Source: Clostridium ragsdalei P11 (GTDB lineage Bacteria; Bacillota; Clostridia; Clostridiales; Clostridiaceae). Taken from it: DNA of 64,000 nucleotides. The stretch spans positions 1 through 64,000 of the forward strand of contig NZ_LROS01000014.1 of the NCBI RefSeq assembly GCF_001675165.1. The letters are read 5' to 3'. The notes beneath the pieces were generated by a model. The model saw nothing but the letters and a program-made list of their open reading frames with translations. It searched no databases and was not told where the DNA came from. Shown here one piece after another: positions 47,390-57,029 of this stretch; position 1 is the first letter of the stretch; every line of letters starts with the position of its first letter. Position numbers and translations under genes: made by a program.

Positions 47390-47505
47390 TGCTTATAGCT
47401 TTTAAAAATACTTGTATATCCTATCTTTTCAAGATAAGAGTTTGTCAGTGTGTTGATCACCACCAAGTTACTGCCAATGCTAGGCGCACTAAAAAGAGCT
47501 GTACA
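47390..47505 (-). pseudogene. Possible coding remnant of unknown origin
   Basis: An open frame of 38 codons reads 'SAPSIGSNLVVINTLTNSYL' and 'EKIGYTSIFK' in coding-like style but has no start codon and runs straight from a stop. It looks like the C-terminal relic of a lost gene. No family recognised. Confidence 0.3.
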
Positions 47506-47534
47506 CTAATTTTTTAGTGTTCAGCTCTTTTTTT
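47491..47534. terminator. Bidirectional terminator hairpin
   Basis: AAAGAGCTG and ACACTAA pair with TTAGTGT and CAGCTCTTT, with A-runs on the left and T-runs on the right. It ends the leftward hydrolase operon. Confidence 0.88.
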
Positions 47535-47546
47535 ATGCTTCCAATA

Positions 47547-48353
47547 TTATAGTGAATCCATAAATGATTTAATTGTATTATTGAAGTCATCTGTTTCCTC
47601 CCAAAATGGGCAGTGACTTGATTTATCAAAAATTTTTATTTCAGAGTCTTTAATTTGTTCGTGAAGCCAAAAACCAGCTGCTGGAGGATTAAGTTTTGGA
47701 TCACCTCCAAATAAAATAATAGTTGGTACATTTATCTTTTTAACAGTCTCTCTGTAATCTTGATAAGTTTGGTTTAAAACAATTGCTTCAGCTATTACAG
47801 GGGGTATTTTCATCATTTGACTTAAAAAGAATTCAGAATCCTTCTCGTTAGGTTCATGAATCATTAAATCTATTAATTCTTTATAGAAAGGTTCTCTATC
47901 TGTTTGAGTTATTTCAGATATATCTCTTAAATCATTTGTAGTCATTACGCCTAATTTCCAATCTGGCCATGCAAAATCGGATGCTGATTGGTCTACACAT
48001 ATTAAGGCACCAACTTCATTTGGAAACATATCGAAGTAATCCCAAATTACCATAGAACCCATTGACCAACCAAGTAGTGTAGGCTTTTGCAAATTCAATT
48101 CCATAATTAATTCATGAAGATCGGAAGCATATGTTTTTACTGTATATCCTTCTAAAGGCTTATCTGAATCTCCGTGTCCTCTAAGATCGACGGCTATAGC
48201 ATGATACCCTGTATTTTTAAAGAAAGATATTTGTTTTTGAAAAAAATCCTTTGAGCACAGCATTCCATGTACTAAAACAATTGGTTTGCCATTCTTATCT
48301 CCAGATTCGACGTAATCAAGTCTTACACCTGATTTTGTATAAAAACTACTCAT
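47547..48353 (-). CDS. Alpha/beta hydrolase
   Basis: This 268-aa protein has the fold of small esterases and peroxidases: 'VLVHGMLCSKDF' oxyanion region, 'GWSMGS' nucleophile, and the final His in 'SSHCPFWEE'. The substrate is unknown. It lies 73 bp after an APC permease in the same direction, so it may act on a transported compound. AAGGAGTG precedes the ATG. Confidence 0.88.
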   Translation of the reverse strand: MSSFYTKSGVRLDYVESGDKNGKPIVLVHGMLCSKDFFQKQISFFKNTGYHAIAVDLRGHGDSDKPLEGYTVKTYASDLHELIMELNLQKPTLLGWSMGSMVIWDYFDMFPNEVGALICVDQSASDFAWPDWKLGVMTTNDLRDISEITQTDREPFYKELIDLMIHEPNEKDSEFFLSQMMKIPPVIAEAIVLNQTYQDYRETVKKINVPTIILFGGDPKLNPPAAGFWLHEQIKDSEIKIFDKSSHCPFWEETDDFNNTIKSFMDSL

Positions 48354-48426
48354 TTTAAATCACTCCTTAAATATTTTAATAGATTTTTATAATTTATTAT
48401 TGAATGATATCAAAAACAGTATATAA

Positions 48427-49794
48427 TTATAATGCTATTTTATCTTTGTCAAATTCTTGATTTTTTGTCTTACTTTTATATATAAGTGTAAAGCTATACC
48501 CCAAAACATACCAGATCAAAATTATATATGGAAATATATTATTAGGGAAGGCTGGTACAGGATATATATTAGCATAAAATGTGTACGCTAAAACTACCAA
48601 GGCTATTATCGGAAATATAAGATCTTTGTTTGTCCAAATTTTATTGTGCTTGAAATAAACTATTGAACCAAGGCAGGTTATAAAATATGCAATTAATAAT
48701 GACATTGCACCAAGAGTACCACAATATCCAAAGATTATTGTACCATCATTTTTGGATAAAAGAAACACTAAAAGTAATGAAAAAATAAGTAAAACATTTA
48801 ATGATACATAAGGAGTTTTGTGTTTTGGATGCACTTTTGAAATTATTTTAGGAACATTTCCATCTTGACTCATTGAATAAAATAATCTACTTGCAGCAGC
48901 CATAGCACCAAGTCCAGCAGAAAAAGCAGATAAAGATACTACAAATGATGTTAAATATGTATAAAATGTTGGCATGTACATTTTTGATAGGTCTGCAACA
49001 CTTGAGGGTGATTTTGCTAATGCTGCAATACCATCTTTTGAATGGCTGAATCCTAATACAAGGGCGTAACTCGTAAGTACAAAGAATAAACCTGACATAA
49101 TTACTGTACTTGCTATTGCTAGTGGAATTGTCTTTTTAGGATTTTTACTTTCTTCACCATAGCTTGAGGCACCTTCAAATCCAGCAAAGCATAATATTGC
49201 AAATACTATTGCTTCTCCAATGTTTGAAGGACTATTCTTATTTATTTTAAATGGAATTGTGCTGAATCCTGTTTTACTTATAACAACTATGGCTAGGATT
49301 ATAATTAAAAATATTGATACAAATTCTAGTATTAGCATTATTTTTGAACTTAGCTTTACATCTGAAAAACATAAATACCAACTTAAAAATAAAGCTACTA
49401 TGGTATATGGAATCCAACCTATATTTATGCCTGTTGAAGTTGCAATAAGGTCATTAAACATTGAACCAAATGCTGAAAGGCAACCAGCTGTAAATACTGA
49501 ATAAGTCAAATAAATAGCCCAACCTGATAAACATCCTACCTTTTTACCAAGGGACTCTGTTGTAAAAGTATATACAGAACCTGCAGTTGAAAAGTATTGA
49601 TTAAATTTCACAAAGGATACAGCAATACATCCTAAAAGCACTATAGAAATTAAGAATACTAGGCTCACAGAATATGAGCAAATACTTGCCATTAGTGGTA
49701 CATTAAGAGCCATTGCAGATGAAGGTGCTATCATAGCTACTGGCAAGGCAACAACTTCAAGATAAGATAACTCATTTTGTCGTAGTTTTTCCAT
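48427..49794 (-). CDS. APC-superfamily amino acid permease
   Basis: This 455-aa protein has about 12 transmembrane helices. 'VALPVAMIAPSSAMALNVP', 'CFAGFEGASSYGEE' and 'AASRLFYSMSQDGNVPKIISKV' are APC signatures. It resembles amino-acid or amine transporters. It is probably in one transcript with the downstream alpha/beta hydrolase. Confidence 0.9.
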   Translation of the reverse strand: MEKLRQNELSYLEVVALPVAMIAPSSAMALNVPLMASICSYSVSLVFLISIVLLGCIAVSFVKFNQYFSTAGSVYTFTTESLGKKVGCLSGWAIYLTYSVFTAGCLSAFGSMFNDLIATSTGINIGWIPYTIVALFLSWYLCFSDVKLSSKIMLILEFVSIFLIIILAIVVISKTGFSTIPFKINKNSPSNIGEAIVFAILCFAGFEGASSYGEESKNPKKTIPLAIASTVIMSGLFFVLTSYALVLGFSHSKDGIAALAKSPSSVADLSKMYMPTFYTYLTSFVVSLSAFSAGLGAMAAASRLFYSMSQDGNVPKIISKVHPKHKTPYVSLNVLLIFSLLLVFLLSKNDGTIIFGYCGTLGAMSLLIAYFITCLGSIVYFKHNKIWTNKDLIFPIIALVVLAYTFYANIYPVPAFPNNIFPYIILIWYVLGYSFTLIYKSKTKNQEFDKDKIAL

Positions 49795-50273
49795 AATTGG
49801 TACACTCCCTTTTAATATGTTTCTAATTTTTTGTAATAGTATTTAATAAATTATAAGCATTGCTATATGCTGCAGTTTAATAATTTTTACAATAGTTTAA
49901 TGGCAATAATATAATTTTTATATAGTTTTTTTAACAAATTAATAATATTGTAGGATAAATAAATCAAAATTTCAATAGTTTTTTTGTTATATTAAAAAAT
50001 ATGTCAAAAATGCGAGTATTTTTTAGTAAATAAGAATATACATATATAATTATGTATAAAATGATCAAATTTCTGAAATTTATAACCACTATCCTATATT
50101 TAGCATGTTAAAATTACCTATAAAATAACTTATTAACACCATATAATTTAACCTATATTTAAGGTTACAATGTTATATTTTATCTGATGGCTACCTAATG
50201 TAACACTTCCAATAGGTAAGATTCATTGATATTAAAAATTGAAAATAATTATTTCGATAAGGAGGAATACCTG
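49795..50273. other. Intergenic region with a repeat copy
   Basis: About 480 bp, very AT-rich. It holds the permease promoter (leftward), the dispersed repeat at 50181-50236 and the upstream region of the alarmone synthetase. No coding frame seen. Confidence 0.5.
50181..50236 (-). repeat. Dispersed repeat copy C
   Basis: TATCTGATGGCTACCTAATG, then TAACACTTCC, then AATAGGTAAGATTCATTGAT. Same orientation as copies A and B. It lies about 40 bp upstream of the alarmone synthetase start. Confidence 0.85.
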
Positions 50274-50924
50274 ATGCAGCAGTCTAAATATGACATTAAA
50301 TGTGAAACACTGTCACCTGAACATGAATTCTATAAAGAATCTTATATACTATTAGAAGGAACAATTATTGAAGTTATCTCAAGATTGGATATTATTCGAA
50401 AATACAAAGTAGCAAAGCAATGTAAAGATCCTATTGAACACTGTAAGGCGAGAATTAAGTCGGCTAAAAGTATGAAAAAAAAATTGATGCGAAAAAATTT
50501 ACCTGTTACGGTAGAAAGCGCTTTAAAGGAAATCCATGATGCAGCTGGAATCCGTGTTATCTGTCCATTCTTAGATGATATTTATTGGATTGTAAACATG
50601 CTAAAGAACCAGCATGATATTAAGATTATTAAGGAAAAAGATTATATTCACAATCCGAAACCCAATGGCTATCGTAGTTATCATATGATTTTACAAGTAC
50701 CATTGCATCTAGAAAACCGGATTGAAATGGTGTACTGTGAGATTCAAATACGTACTATTGCAATGGATTGTTGGGCAAGTTTAGAGCACCAGTTAAAATA
50801 CAAGAAAAACATTCCTAATGAAAAGATGATTATTAATGAATTAAAACGTTGTGCAGATGAAATTGCTTCAACAGATTTAAATTTGCAGACTATTTCAGAT
50901 ATGTTAAATGAAATACAATATTAA
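50274..50924 (+). CDS. Small alarmone synthetase (RelQ/YjbM-type)
   Basis: This protein of about 216 aa has the RelA/SpoT synthetase core: 'DAAGIRVICPFLDDIYW', 'HNPKPNGYRSYH' and 'EIQIRTIAMDCWASLEHQL'. It makes (p)ppGpp from GTP or GDP and lacks the hydrolase domain. The ATG at 50274 has AAGGAGG upstream; an in-frame start at 50226 has none. It heads an operon with a two-component system whose first codon lies 17 nt away. Confidence 0.9.
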   Translation: MQQSKYDIKCETLSPEHEFYKESYILLEGTIIEVISRLDIIRKYKVAKQCKDPIEHCKARIKSAKSMKKKLMRKNLPVTVESALKEIHDAAGIRVICPFLDDIYWIVNMLKNQHDIKIIKEKDYIHNPKPNGYRSYHMILQVPLHLENRIEMVYCEIQIRTIAMDCWASLEHQLKYKKNIPNEKMIINELKRCADEIASTDLNLQTISDMLNEIQY

Positions 50925-50940
50925 GATGGAGAAGATAGAT

Positions 50941-51615
50941 ATGAAAGTTTTACTTGCGGAAGATGAAAAAGAATTGTCAAATGCACTGGCTGCCATTTTA
51001 AAACATAATAATTATTCAGTGGATGCTGTGTATGATGGAGCAAACGCGTTAAAATGTGGATTATCCAAAAGTTATGATGTGATTATTTTAGATATTATGA
51101 TGCCAAAGATGAACGGACTTGAGGCATTGGAAAATTTAAGGAAAGAAGGAATACATACACCGATTTTGATGCTTACTGCAAAGACTGAGATTGAAGACAG
51201 AATTCTTGGACTAAATACAGGAGCAGATGATTATTTGAACAAACCTTTTGCTATGGGAGAATTGCTGGCCAGAGTTCATGCTATGACCAGACGAAAGACC
51301 GAGTTTACACCAAGCTTAATTAAAGTAGGAAATATTAGCCTCAACAAAGAAAACTATGAATTATCAAGTAAAAAATCCTCTCTAAGACTTGGCAACAAGG
51401 AATTTCTTATGCTTGAGATGCTAATGAATAATCCAAAATGTTTGATTTCCACAGAACAGTTTATGGAACGAATTTGGGGATATGATGAGGAAACTGAGAT
51501 CAATGTGGTGTGGGTATACATTTCTTATCTGCGTAAAAAGCTGGCATCTTTAGGTGCTAATATAAAAATTAATTCAGGGAGAGATGCCTGCTATAAATTG
51601 GAGGAGATTAAATGA
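50941..51615 (+). CDS. OmpR-family response regulator
   Basis: This protein of about 224 aa has a receiver ('LLAEDEKEL', phosphoacceptor in 'VIILDIMMPK', 'NKPF' Lys) and a winged helix ('LGNKEFLMLEMLMNNPKCLIS', 'VWVYISYLRKKL'). ATG 50941 has GGAGAAG upstream. Its stop overlaps the start of its kinase by 4 nt. Targets are unknown. Confidence 0.92.
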   Translation: MKVLLAEDEKELSNALAAILKHNNYSVDAVYDGANALKCGLSKSYDVIILDIMMPKMNGLEALENLRKEGIHTPILMLTAKTEIEDRILGLNTGADDYLNKPFAMGELLARVHAMTRRKTEFTPSLIKVGNISLNKENYELSSKKSSLRLGNKEFLMLEMLMNNPKCLISTEQFMERIWGYDEETEINVVWVYISYLRKKLASLGANIKINSGRDACYKLEEIK

Positions 51616-52841
51616 TTAAAAAATTGCAGAGAAAATTCATTATGATTACAATGGGTTCATTGGCTTTAGTTGTGTTTATTCTCCTTGGCTCCATTAACGT
51701 AGTTAATCTTTATCAGATAGACCGTAAAGTGAATGGTGCCCTTAAAATTCTTTCAGAAAATCAGGGAAAGTTTCCAATATATAAAAAAGGAAAGCTGCCA
51801 CCTAATGAGCAAAGATTTGGTTTTCAAATGAATGCAGAAACCCAGTTTGAAACACGGTATTTTGTAGTAAAGGTCAATAAAGACGGTAGTATCCGAGAAA
51901 TTGATACAAGCCATATTGCTGCTGTTTCTTCAACCGATGCAGCAGGATATGCCAATAAAGTACTGGGTGAGGGTAAAACTAGTGGATATAATGACATCTA
52001 TAAATATGTAGTAGTAAATGATTCGGTTGGTCTAATGCTTGTATTCATGGATTGTAGAAGTCAGATCCAGATAGCTACTTTATTTTTACTAACCTCTTGT
52101 GGAGTTGCACTAATAACTCTTTTGCTTGTATTTATTCTTGTATCTATTTTTTCTAAAAAAGCGATTAATCCCATTATTGAAAATATGGAGAAACAAAAGC
52201 AGTTTATTACGGATGCAGGACATGAGATCAAGACGCCGCTTGCTATTATTTCAGCTAATGCAGATGTGCTGGAACTAACTCACGGTAAAAATGAATGGAT
52301 TACAAGCACTCGAAATCAAATTACCCGTCTTGATAAGCTTGTAAAAAATTTACTAACACTTTCAAAGATGGATGAAGGTAATATTAAATTGGTATTTACT
52401 GATTTTGATTTAAGTGATGCAGTTTTTGAAACAACAGCTCCATTTGGTACCATTGCAGAGACACAGCATAAAAAGTTTCTAATGGATATTAAGCCAGGAA
52501 TAAAATTACATGGAGATGAAGATAGTATTCACCAACTTGTTTCTACTCTTGTGGATAATGCTGTAAAGTATTCTAACGAAAAAGGAACTATCAAAATTTC
52601 TTTGTCTGCTGCAAAGAAAGGATCAAAGCTAGAAATATATAATACAACAGATGAGATTGATAAAGAAAATTTAGACAAGTTATTTGACAGATTCTATCGG
52701 GCGGACTCCTCAAGATCCAGAGAAACTGGAGGTTATGGAATTGGACTTTCCATTGCCAAATCCATTGTACAGGCTCATCATGGAAAGATTTCAGTTAGAA
52801 GTGAGGATGGAAAATCCATTTGTTTTACTGTTCTAATCTAA
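51612..52841 (+). CDS. Two-component sensor histidine kinase
   Basis: This 409-aa kinase has TM1 (about 10-30), an extracellular loop of about 120 residues, TM2 (about 155-180), HisKA ('DAGHEIKTPLAIISAN') and HATPase_c ('YGIGLSIAKSIV'). It lacks a clear HAMP motif. The ATGA overlap with the regulator gene shows co-translation. The signal is unknown. Confidence 0.92.
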   Translation: MIKKLQRKFIMITMGSLALVVFILLGSINVVNLYQIDRKVNGALKILSENQGKFPIYKKGKLPPNEQRFGFQMNAETQFETRYFVVKVNKDGSIREIDTSHIAAVSSTDAAGYANKVLGEGKTSGYNDIYKYVVVNDSVGLMLVFMDCRSQIQIATLFLLTSCGVALITLLLVFILVSIFSKKAINPIIENMEKQKQFITDAGHEIKTPLAIISANADVLELTHGKNEWITSTRNQITRLDKLVKNLLTLSKMDEGNIKLVFTDFDLSDAVFETTAPFGTIAETQHKKFLMDIKPGIKLHGDEDSIHQLVSTLVDNAVKYSNEKGTIKISLSAAKKGSKLEIYNTTDEIDKENLDKLFDRFYRADSSRSRETGGYGIGLSIAKSIVQAHHGKISVRSEDGKSICFTVLI

Positions 52842-52983
52842 TTAAAGTATCTATTACTGCTTCCTTAACTTTAAGTCAATGCCTACGAAAGATAAAATTT
52901 CTACAAAAAATTTTGTAATTGTACATGTTATGACTTAAAATAAATTATAAGCAGTATATAGATCAGTTTAGAGGAGTACGCCG

Positions 52984-55734
52984 ATGTATGGAATTTTATT
53001 CAGTATAAGTTTTATAGTTTCTATGATTTTATTAGTTTTTCTGTATAGAGTAAAAAACGCTGCCATTGCAAAGTTATTGATCATAAGTACTTTACTTGTT
53101 TCTTTCTGGATCTTAATGGAAATACTTAGCTATTATATAAAAGTAGGTGAAATTGGATTTTTATTTCAGAAGGCAGAATTTATCAGTATAGTGTTTATTT
53201 CACCACTTTACTTGTTAACAATAAATGAATATGCTAATAAAAATAAAAAAGATCTTTATTTTATTTTATTGATTTTTATTATACCGATATTATCATTATT
53301 GTCTTTAATTTCTAACAGTATACCATACAAATTTATGTCACATGTTAGTATATCATATATTAAGGGTATTCCCATATTGTTGTACGTACCAAGTATCGGA
53401 TTCTACATTAATATCATTTATACTTACAGCAGTATTTTGGTTGGATGTTATATTCTTATGATAAGAGCAATAAATTCTCCAAAATTATATCGCATACAAA
53501 GTACATTTATTTTTATAGGTACAATTATATCAATCGGACTCAACTTTTTGTTTATTAGTCCTAATTTTAAATTACTCTTCATAGATGCTACTCCTATTTG
53601 CGTACTATTAACTTTGATTATATTATACTGGGGCATATTTCATATGCCTAAGCTAGTAATGGTACCAATTGCAAGAGGTCTTTTAATAGAAAATATTAAG
53701 GACATTGTTATTATAGTAGATTCTTCTGATAAAATAATAGATATTAATCCAGCAGGCATTAAACTTATAATGTCTTTTAAAAATAAGAAATTTAATATTA
53801 AACGAGAGATGAATTTTATAGGGATAAAAATTAGTGACATATTAGAATTCGTACCGGACATAAAATATGTTGATACAATAAATAATACAAGCAATGAATA
53901 TATAATTACCTTTAATTTTAATGATAAAACTTTTTACTATATAGTATATAAATCTTCTATTTTTGATACAGATAAATCTGAAATTGGCAGATTATTTACC
54001 TTTCACAATGTAACTAAAATGCAGGAATACACTAATAATCTTAAACAACTAAATGATGAATTATTAATTTCATATAGAATAATCGACACTTCAATGGAAG
54101 GTGTATTGATAACAGACGCTTCTGGAAACATTATTAAAGTGAATGATTCTTTTCAGAGAATATCAGGATATAAAAAAGAAGATTTAATAGGAAAAAATCC
54201 AAGAATACTTAAATCAGGCCGTCATAATAAAGCTTTCTATTTAAATATGTGGCAAAATTTAATTGCTAACGGTTATTGGGAAGGTGAAATTTGGAATAAA
54301 AATAAAAATGGTGAACTATATCCTAAATGGATGTCAATAACATCTTTAAAAGGATCGGATGGAACAGTAGAAAATTACATTGCTATTTCTACAGACATCA
54401 GTAAAATAAAAAAGACAGAAGATAAACTTCACAGCCTTGCCTATTATGATTTATTAACAGGAATACCAAATAGAACTCTCTTTTATGAAAGACTTGAGAG
54501 ATCACTTATAAGAGCTAATGATAATAAAAAGGCAGTAGCTTTGCTATTTATGGATTTAGATGGTTTTAAAGTTATAAATGACTCCCTAGGTCATGCAGCG
54601 GGAGATTTACTTCTTAAAGAAGTTGCAGCTCGAATTAAATCTAGTATACGTAAATCTGACACTGTATCAAGGCTAGGGGGAGATGAGTTTACTGTAATAC
54701 TTGAAAATGTAGACAGTCATGAATATGTAAAAGCTGTATCACAAGCTATCATTGATAAAATACTGCTTCCTTATAATATACTTGATCGGGAAATAACTTT
54801 AGGGGTAAGTATAGGAATAGCTTTAGCACCCTATGATGAATCTACTGTTGAAGGTTTAGTGAGAAAATCAGATGCTGCAATGTACGATGCGAAGGAATCT
54901 GGGAAAGGAAAATACTCCTTTTCTTCAAAGGAAATTGAGAAGAGAAACCAGGAAATTCTTGAAATGCAAATAAGGCTCAATACAGCACTTCATAACAATG
55001 AATTTAGATTATATCTTCAGCCTCAAACTGCCTTTGATGGAAATGAATTTAAAATAGTTGGTGCTGAAGCCCTTATCAGGTGGGAAACAGCAGATGGTAA
55101 AATATTTACACCAGATAAGTTCATACCTATATCTGAAAGCAATAGAATGATAATACCTATTGGTAACTGGATATTAGAAGAAATTTTTAGAATTGATAAA
55201 GTATTAAAAAGCAATGGTATTAATATTAAATTATCAATTAACATTTCATCAAAACAATTTGAAAATAACAATTTGGTTTCAAAAATTAAGGAGATTTTCA
55301 AAGAAAATAGTTCTCAAAATATTGATTTAACAATTGAAATAACAGAGAGTTTTTTGCTGCAGAATATTGAAGAAGCAATACAAAGCCTGCTGGAAATAAA
55401 GAAATTAGGAATTAGCATTTCAATAGATGACTTCGGTACAGGTTTTTCTTCTCTGAGTTATTTAACTCGTTTACCTGTAGATTATTTGAAAATTGATAAG
55501 TCCTTCATAGACGATATTGCAAATATAAATTACAAGAATATTACCCCAAGTATTATTTCTATGGCAAAAACACTTAATCTAAAAACAGTTGCAGAGGGTG
55601 TAGAAACTCAAGAACAAATTAACAGATTAATAGGTGAAGGATGTGACGAACTTCAAGGATATTATTTTAGTAAACCCCTTGCTATCAACGATTTTATCAA
55701 ATATGTAAAGCAATATAACATTAATAAAAATTAA
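52984..55734 (+). CDS. Membrane GGDEF-EAL protein (7TM-PAS-PAS-GGDEF-EAL)
   Basis: This 916-aa protein has seven transmembrane helices (about 1-220, the histidine-kinase-N 7TM type), two PAS domains (about 235-470), an intact GGDEF (565-569) and an intact EAL ('AEALIRW' at 694-700, 'SINISSKQF', 'DDFGTGFSSLSYL', 'EGVETQEQ', 'QGYYFSKPL'). Both domains look catalytic, so it may make and break c-di-GMP. GAGGAG precedes the ATG. Confidence 0.95.
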   Translation: MYGILFSISFIVSMILLVFLYRVKNAAIAKLLIISTLLVSFWILMEILSYYIKVGEIGFLFQKAEFISIVFISPLYLLTINEYANKNKKDLYFILLIFIIPILSLLSLISNSIPYKFMSHVSISYIKGIPILLYVPSIGFYINIIYTYSSILVGCYILMIRAINSPKLYRIQSTFIFIGTIISIGLNFLFISPNFKLLFIDATPICVLLTLIILYWGIFHMPKLVMVPIARGLLIENIKDIVIIVDSSDKIIDINPAGIKLIMSFKNKKFNIKREMNFIGIKISDILEFVPDIKYVDTINNTSNEYIITFNFNDKTFYYIVYKSSIFDTDKSEIGRLFTFHNVTKMQEYTNNLKQLNDELLISYRIIDTSMEGVLITDASGNIIKVNDSFQRISGYKKEDLIGKNPRILKSGRHNKAFYLNMWQNLIANGYWEGEIWNKNKNGELYPKWMSITSLKGSDGTVENYIAISTDISKIKKTEDKLHSLAYYDLLTGIPNRTLFYERLERSLIRANDNKKAVALLFMDLDGFKVINDSLGHAAGDLLLKEVAARIKSSIRKSDTVSRLGGDEFTVILENVDSHEYVKAVSQAIIDKILLPYNILDREITLGVSIGIALAPYDESTVEGLVRKSDAAMYDAKESGKGKYSFSSKEIEKRNQEILEMQIRLNTALHNNEFRLYLQPQTAFDGNEFKIVGAEALIRWETADGKIFTPDKFIPISESNRMIIPIGNWILEEIFRIDKVLKSNGINIKLSINISSKQFENNNLVSKIKEIFKENSSQNIDLTIEITESFLLQNIEEAIQSLLEIKKLGISISIDDFGTGFSSLSYLTRLPVDYLKIDKSFIDDIANINYKNITPSIISMAKTLNLKTVAEGVETQEQINRLIGEGCDELQGYYFSKPLAINDFIKYVKQYNINKN

Positions 55735-55827
55735 CAAGTACATATTCCACTCCTTTTAAGGAAAAAATATAAAAAGTACATTTGAAGTTTTAAGTAAATT
55801 ATATATTCCAAGAAAGGAGTCTTATTA

Positions 55828-56874
55828 ATGAAGATAAATAAAAAGTCATTTCTTGCATTAATTTTATCACTTATGTCGGTAGTACCTTTTTCTGGCTGTC
55901 AAAATACTACTGGAAACAATGAATCAAAAACTACTACCGAACCTGCAACAATTGAAGCAAAAAATACTAATATCAAAGTAGGCCGATCTATTGTAAATTT
56001 AGCCCTTGCAAAACAAATTACTACTGCAGCTGAGGCAAAGGCAAAAGAAATAAAGGTTCCCATGTATATTACTATTGATGATGCTGATGCAAATTTAATT
56101 TCTATTAATAGAATGGCTGGCACAATTTTGGCTAGTGAAAAAATATCACAGGGTAAAGCATATACTGCCGTTGCACTAAAAATGCCAACTAGTAAACTTA
56201 CATCTCTAGCTCAACCAGGATCATCTTTATATGGTATACAAAATAATAGCAATATAATTATTTTTGGTGGAGGTTTCCCTCTACTACTGAATGGTGAAAT
56301 TATTGGTTCTATTGGTGTAAGCGGTGGTTCTGTTGAGCAAGACATGCAAGTAGCTCAAGCTGGTTTGAAAAAATATAAAGAAATTGCTGAAGGCTTGAAG
56401 AGCAACTCTGTAATAACACAATCAGAGGCATCTAAAAATATAACTGGCACTAAAATAACTGATTATGGAATTAATGTTGAACTAGCGAGAAAAATGGCTA
56501 TTGCAGTTGAGAAAAAATCTGCTGAAATCGGCGTACCAATGTGGTTCTCTGCAGTAGACAAAGGTGGTAATCTAATTTTAGAGCAAAGAATGGAAGAAGC
56601 TTTGCTGGCAAGTAGAGAAATTTCATTAAACAAAGCATATACAGCAGCTACTCTTAAGCTTCCAACAGATGAAGTTTCAAAACTTTCCCAACCTGGAGCT
56701 CCTCTATTTGGTGTCCAGTCTGTTTCTAGAATGATCACGTTTGGAGGCGGATATCCACTTTCATATAACGGAAAAGTTATAGGTGGTGTTGGTGTAAGCG
56801 GCGGATCTGTTGAGCAAGACATGCAAGTAGCTCAAGCCGCTATGGATGTATACAATGCAGAATTGAAAAAATAG
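55828..56874 (+). CDS. Tandem GlcG/HbpS-domain lipoprotein
   Basis: This 348-aa protein begins with a lipoprotein signal and lipobox Cys ('SVVPFSGC'). It then has two GlcG/HbpS-like domains (about 50-190 and 205-345) that each end in 'GVSGGSVEQDMQVAQA'. The repeats are near identical at the end in DNA too, showing an internal duplication. HbpS-type domains bind haem or small molecules. AAGGAG precedes the ATG. Function unproven. Confidence 0.88.
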   Translation: MKINKKSFLALILSLMSVVPFSGCQNTTGNNESKTTTEPATIEAKNTNIKVGRSIVNLALAKQITTAAEAKAKEIKVPMYITIDDADANLISINRMAGTILASEKISQGKAYTAVALKMPTSKLTSLAQPGSSLYGIQNNSNIIIFGGGFPLLLNGEIIGSIGVSGGSVEQDMQVAQAGLKKYKEIAEGLKSNSVITQSEASKNITGTKITDYGINVELARKMAIAVEKKSAEIGVPMWFSAVDKGGNLILEQRMEEALLASREISLNKAYTAATLKLPTDEVSKLSQPGAPLFGVQSVSRMITFGGGYPLSYNGKVIGGVGVSGGSVEQDMQVAQAAMDVYNAELKK

Positions 56875-56907
56875 TTGAAGAAAATAAAATTTTAAAATAC
56901 AAGGAAA

Positions 56908-56935
56908 GAAGGTAGCAATCAGCTATCTTCTTTTT
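56908..56935 (+). terminator. Intrinsic terminator
   Basis: GAAGGTAGC pairs with GCTATCTTC (one mismatch), followed by five T. It ends the lipoprotein gene. Confidence 0.8.
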
Positions 56936-57029
56936 CATTGTCAATTAACATCTTGTTTAACAAGTATGTAATTGTAAGAACAAATATGATATCATTAAAA
57001 ATAATGGACTCTATTTTAGGGGGAAAAAT

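Noticed and set aside
44045-50236. 5S rRNA-like pseudogenes as the source of the dispersed repeat
   Set aside because: The 'CTGATGGC' start faintly resembles a 5S 5' end, but the following conserved 5S segments are absent.
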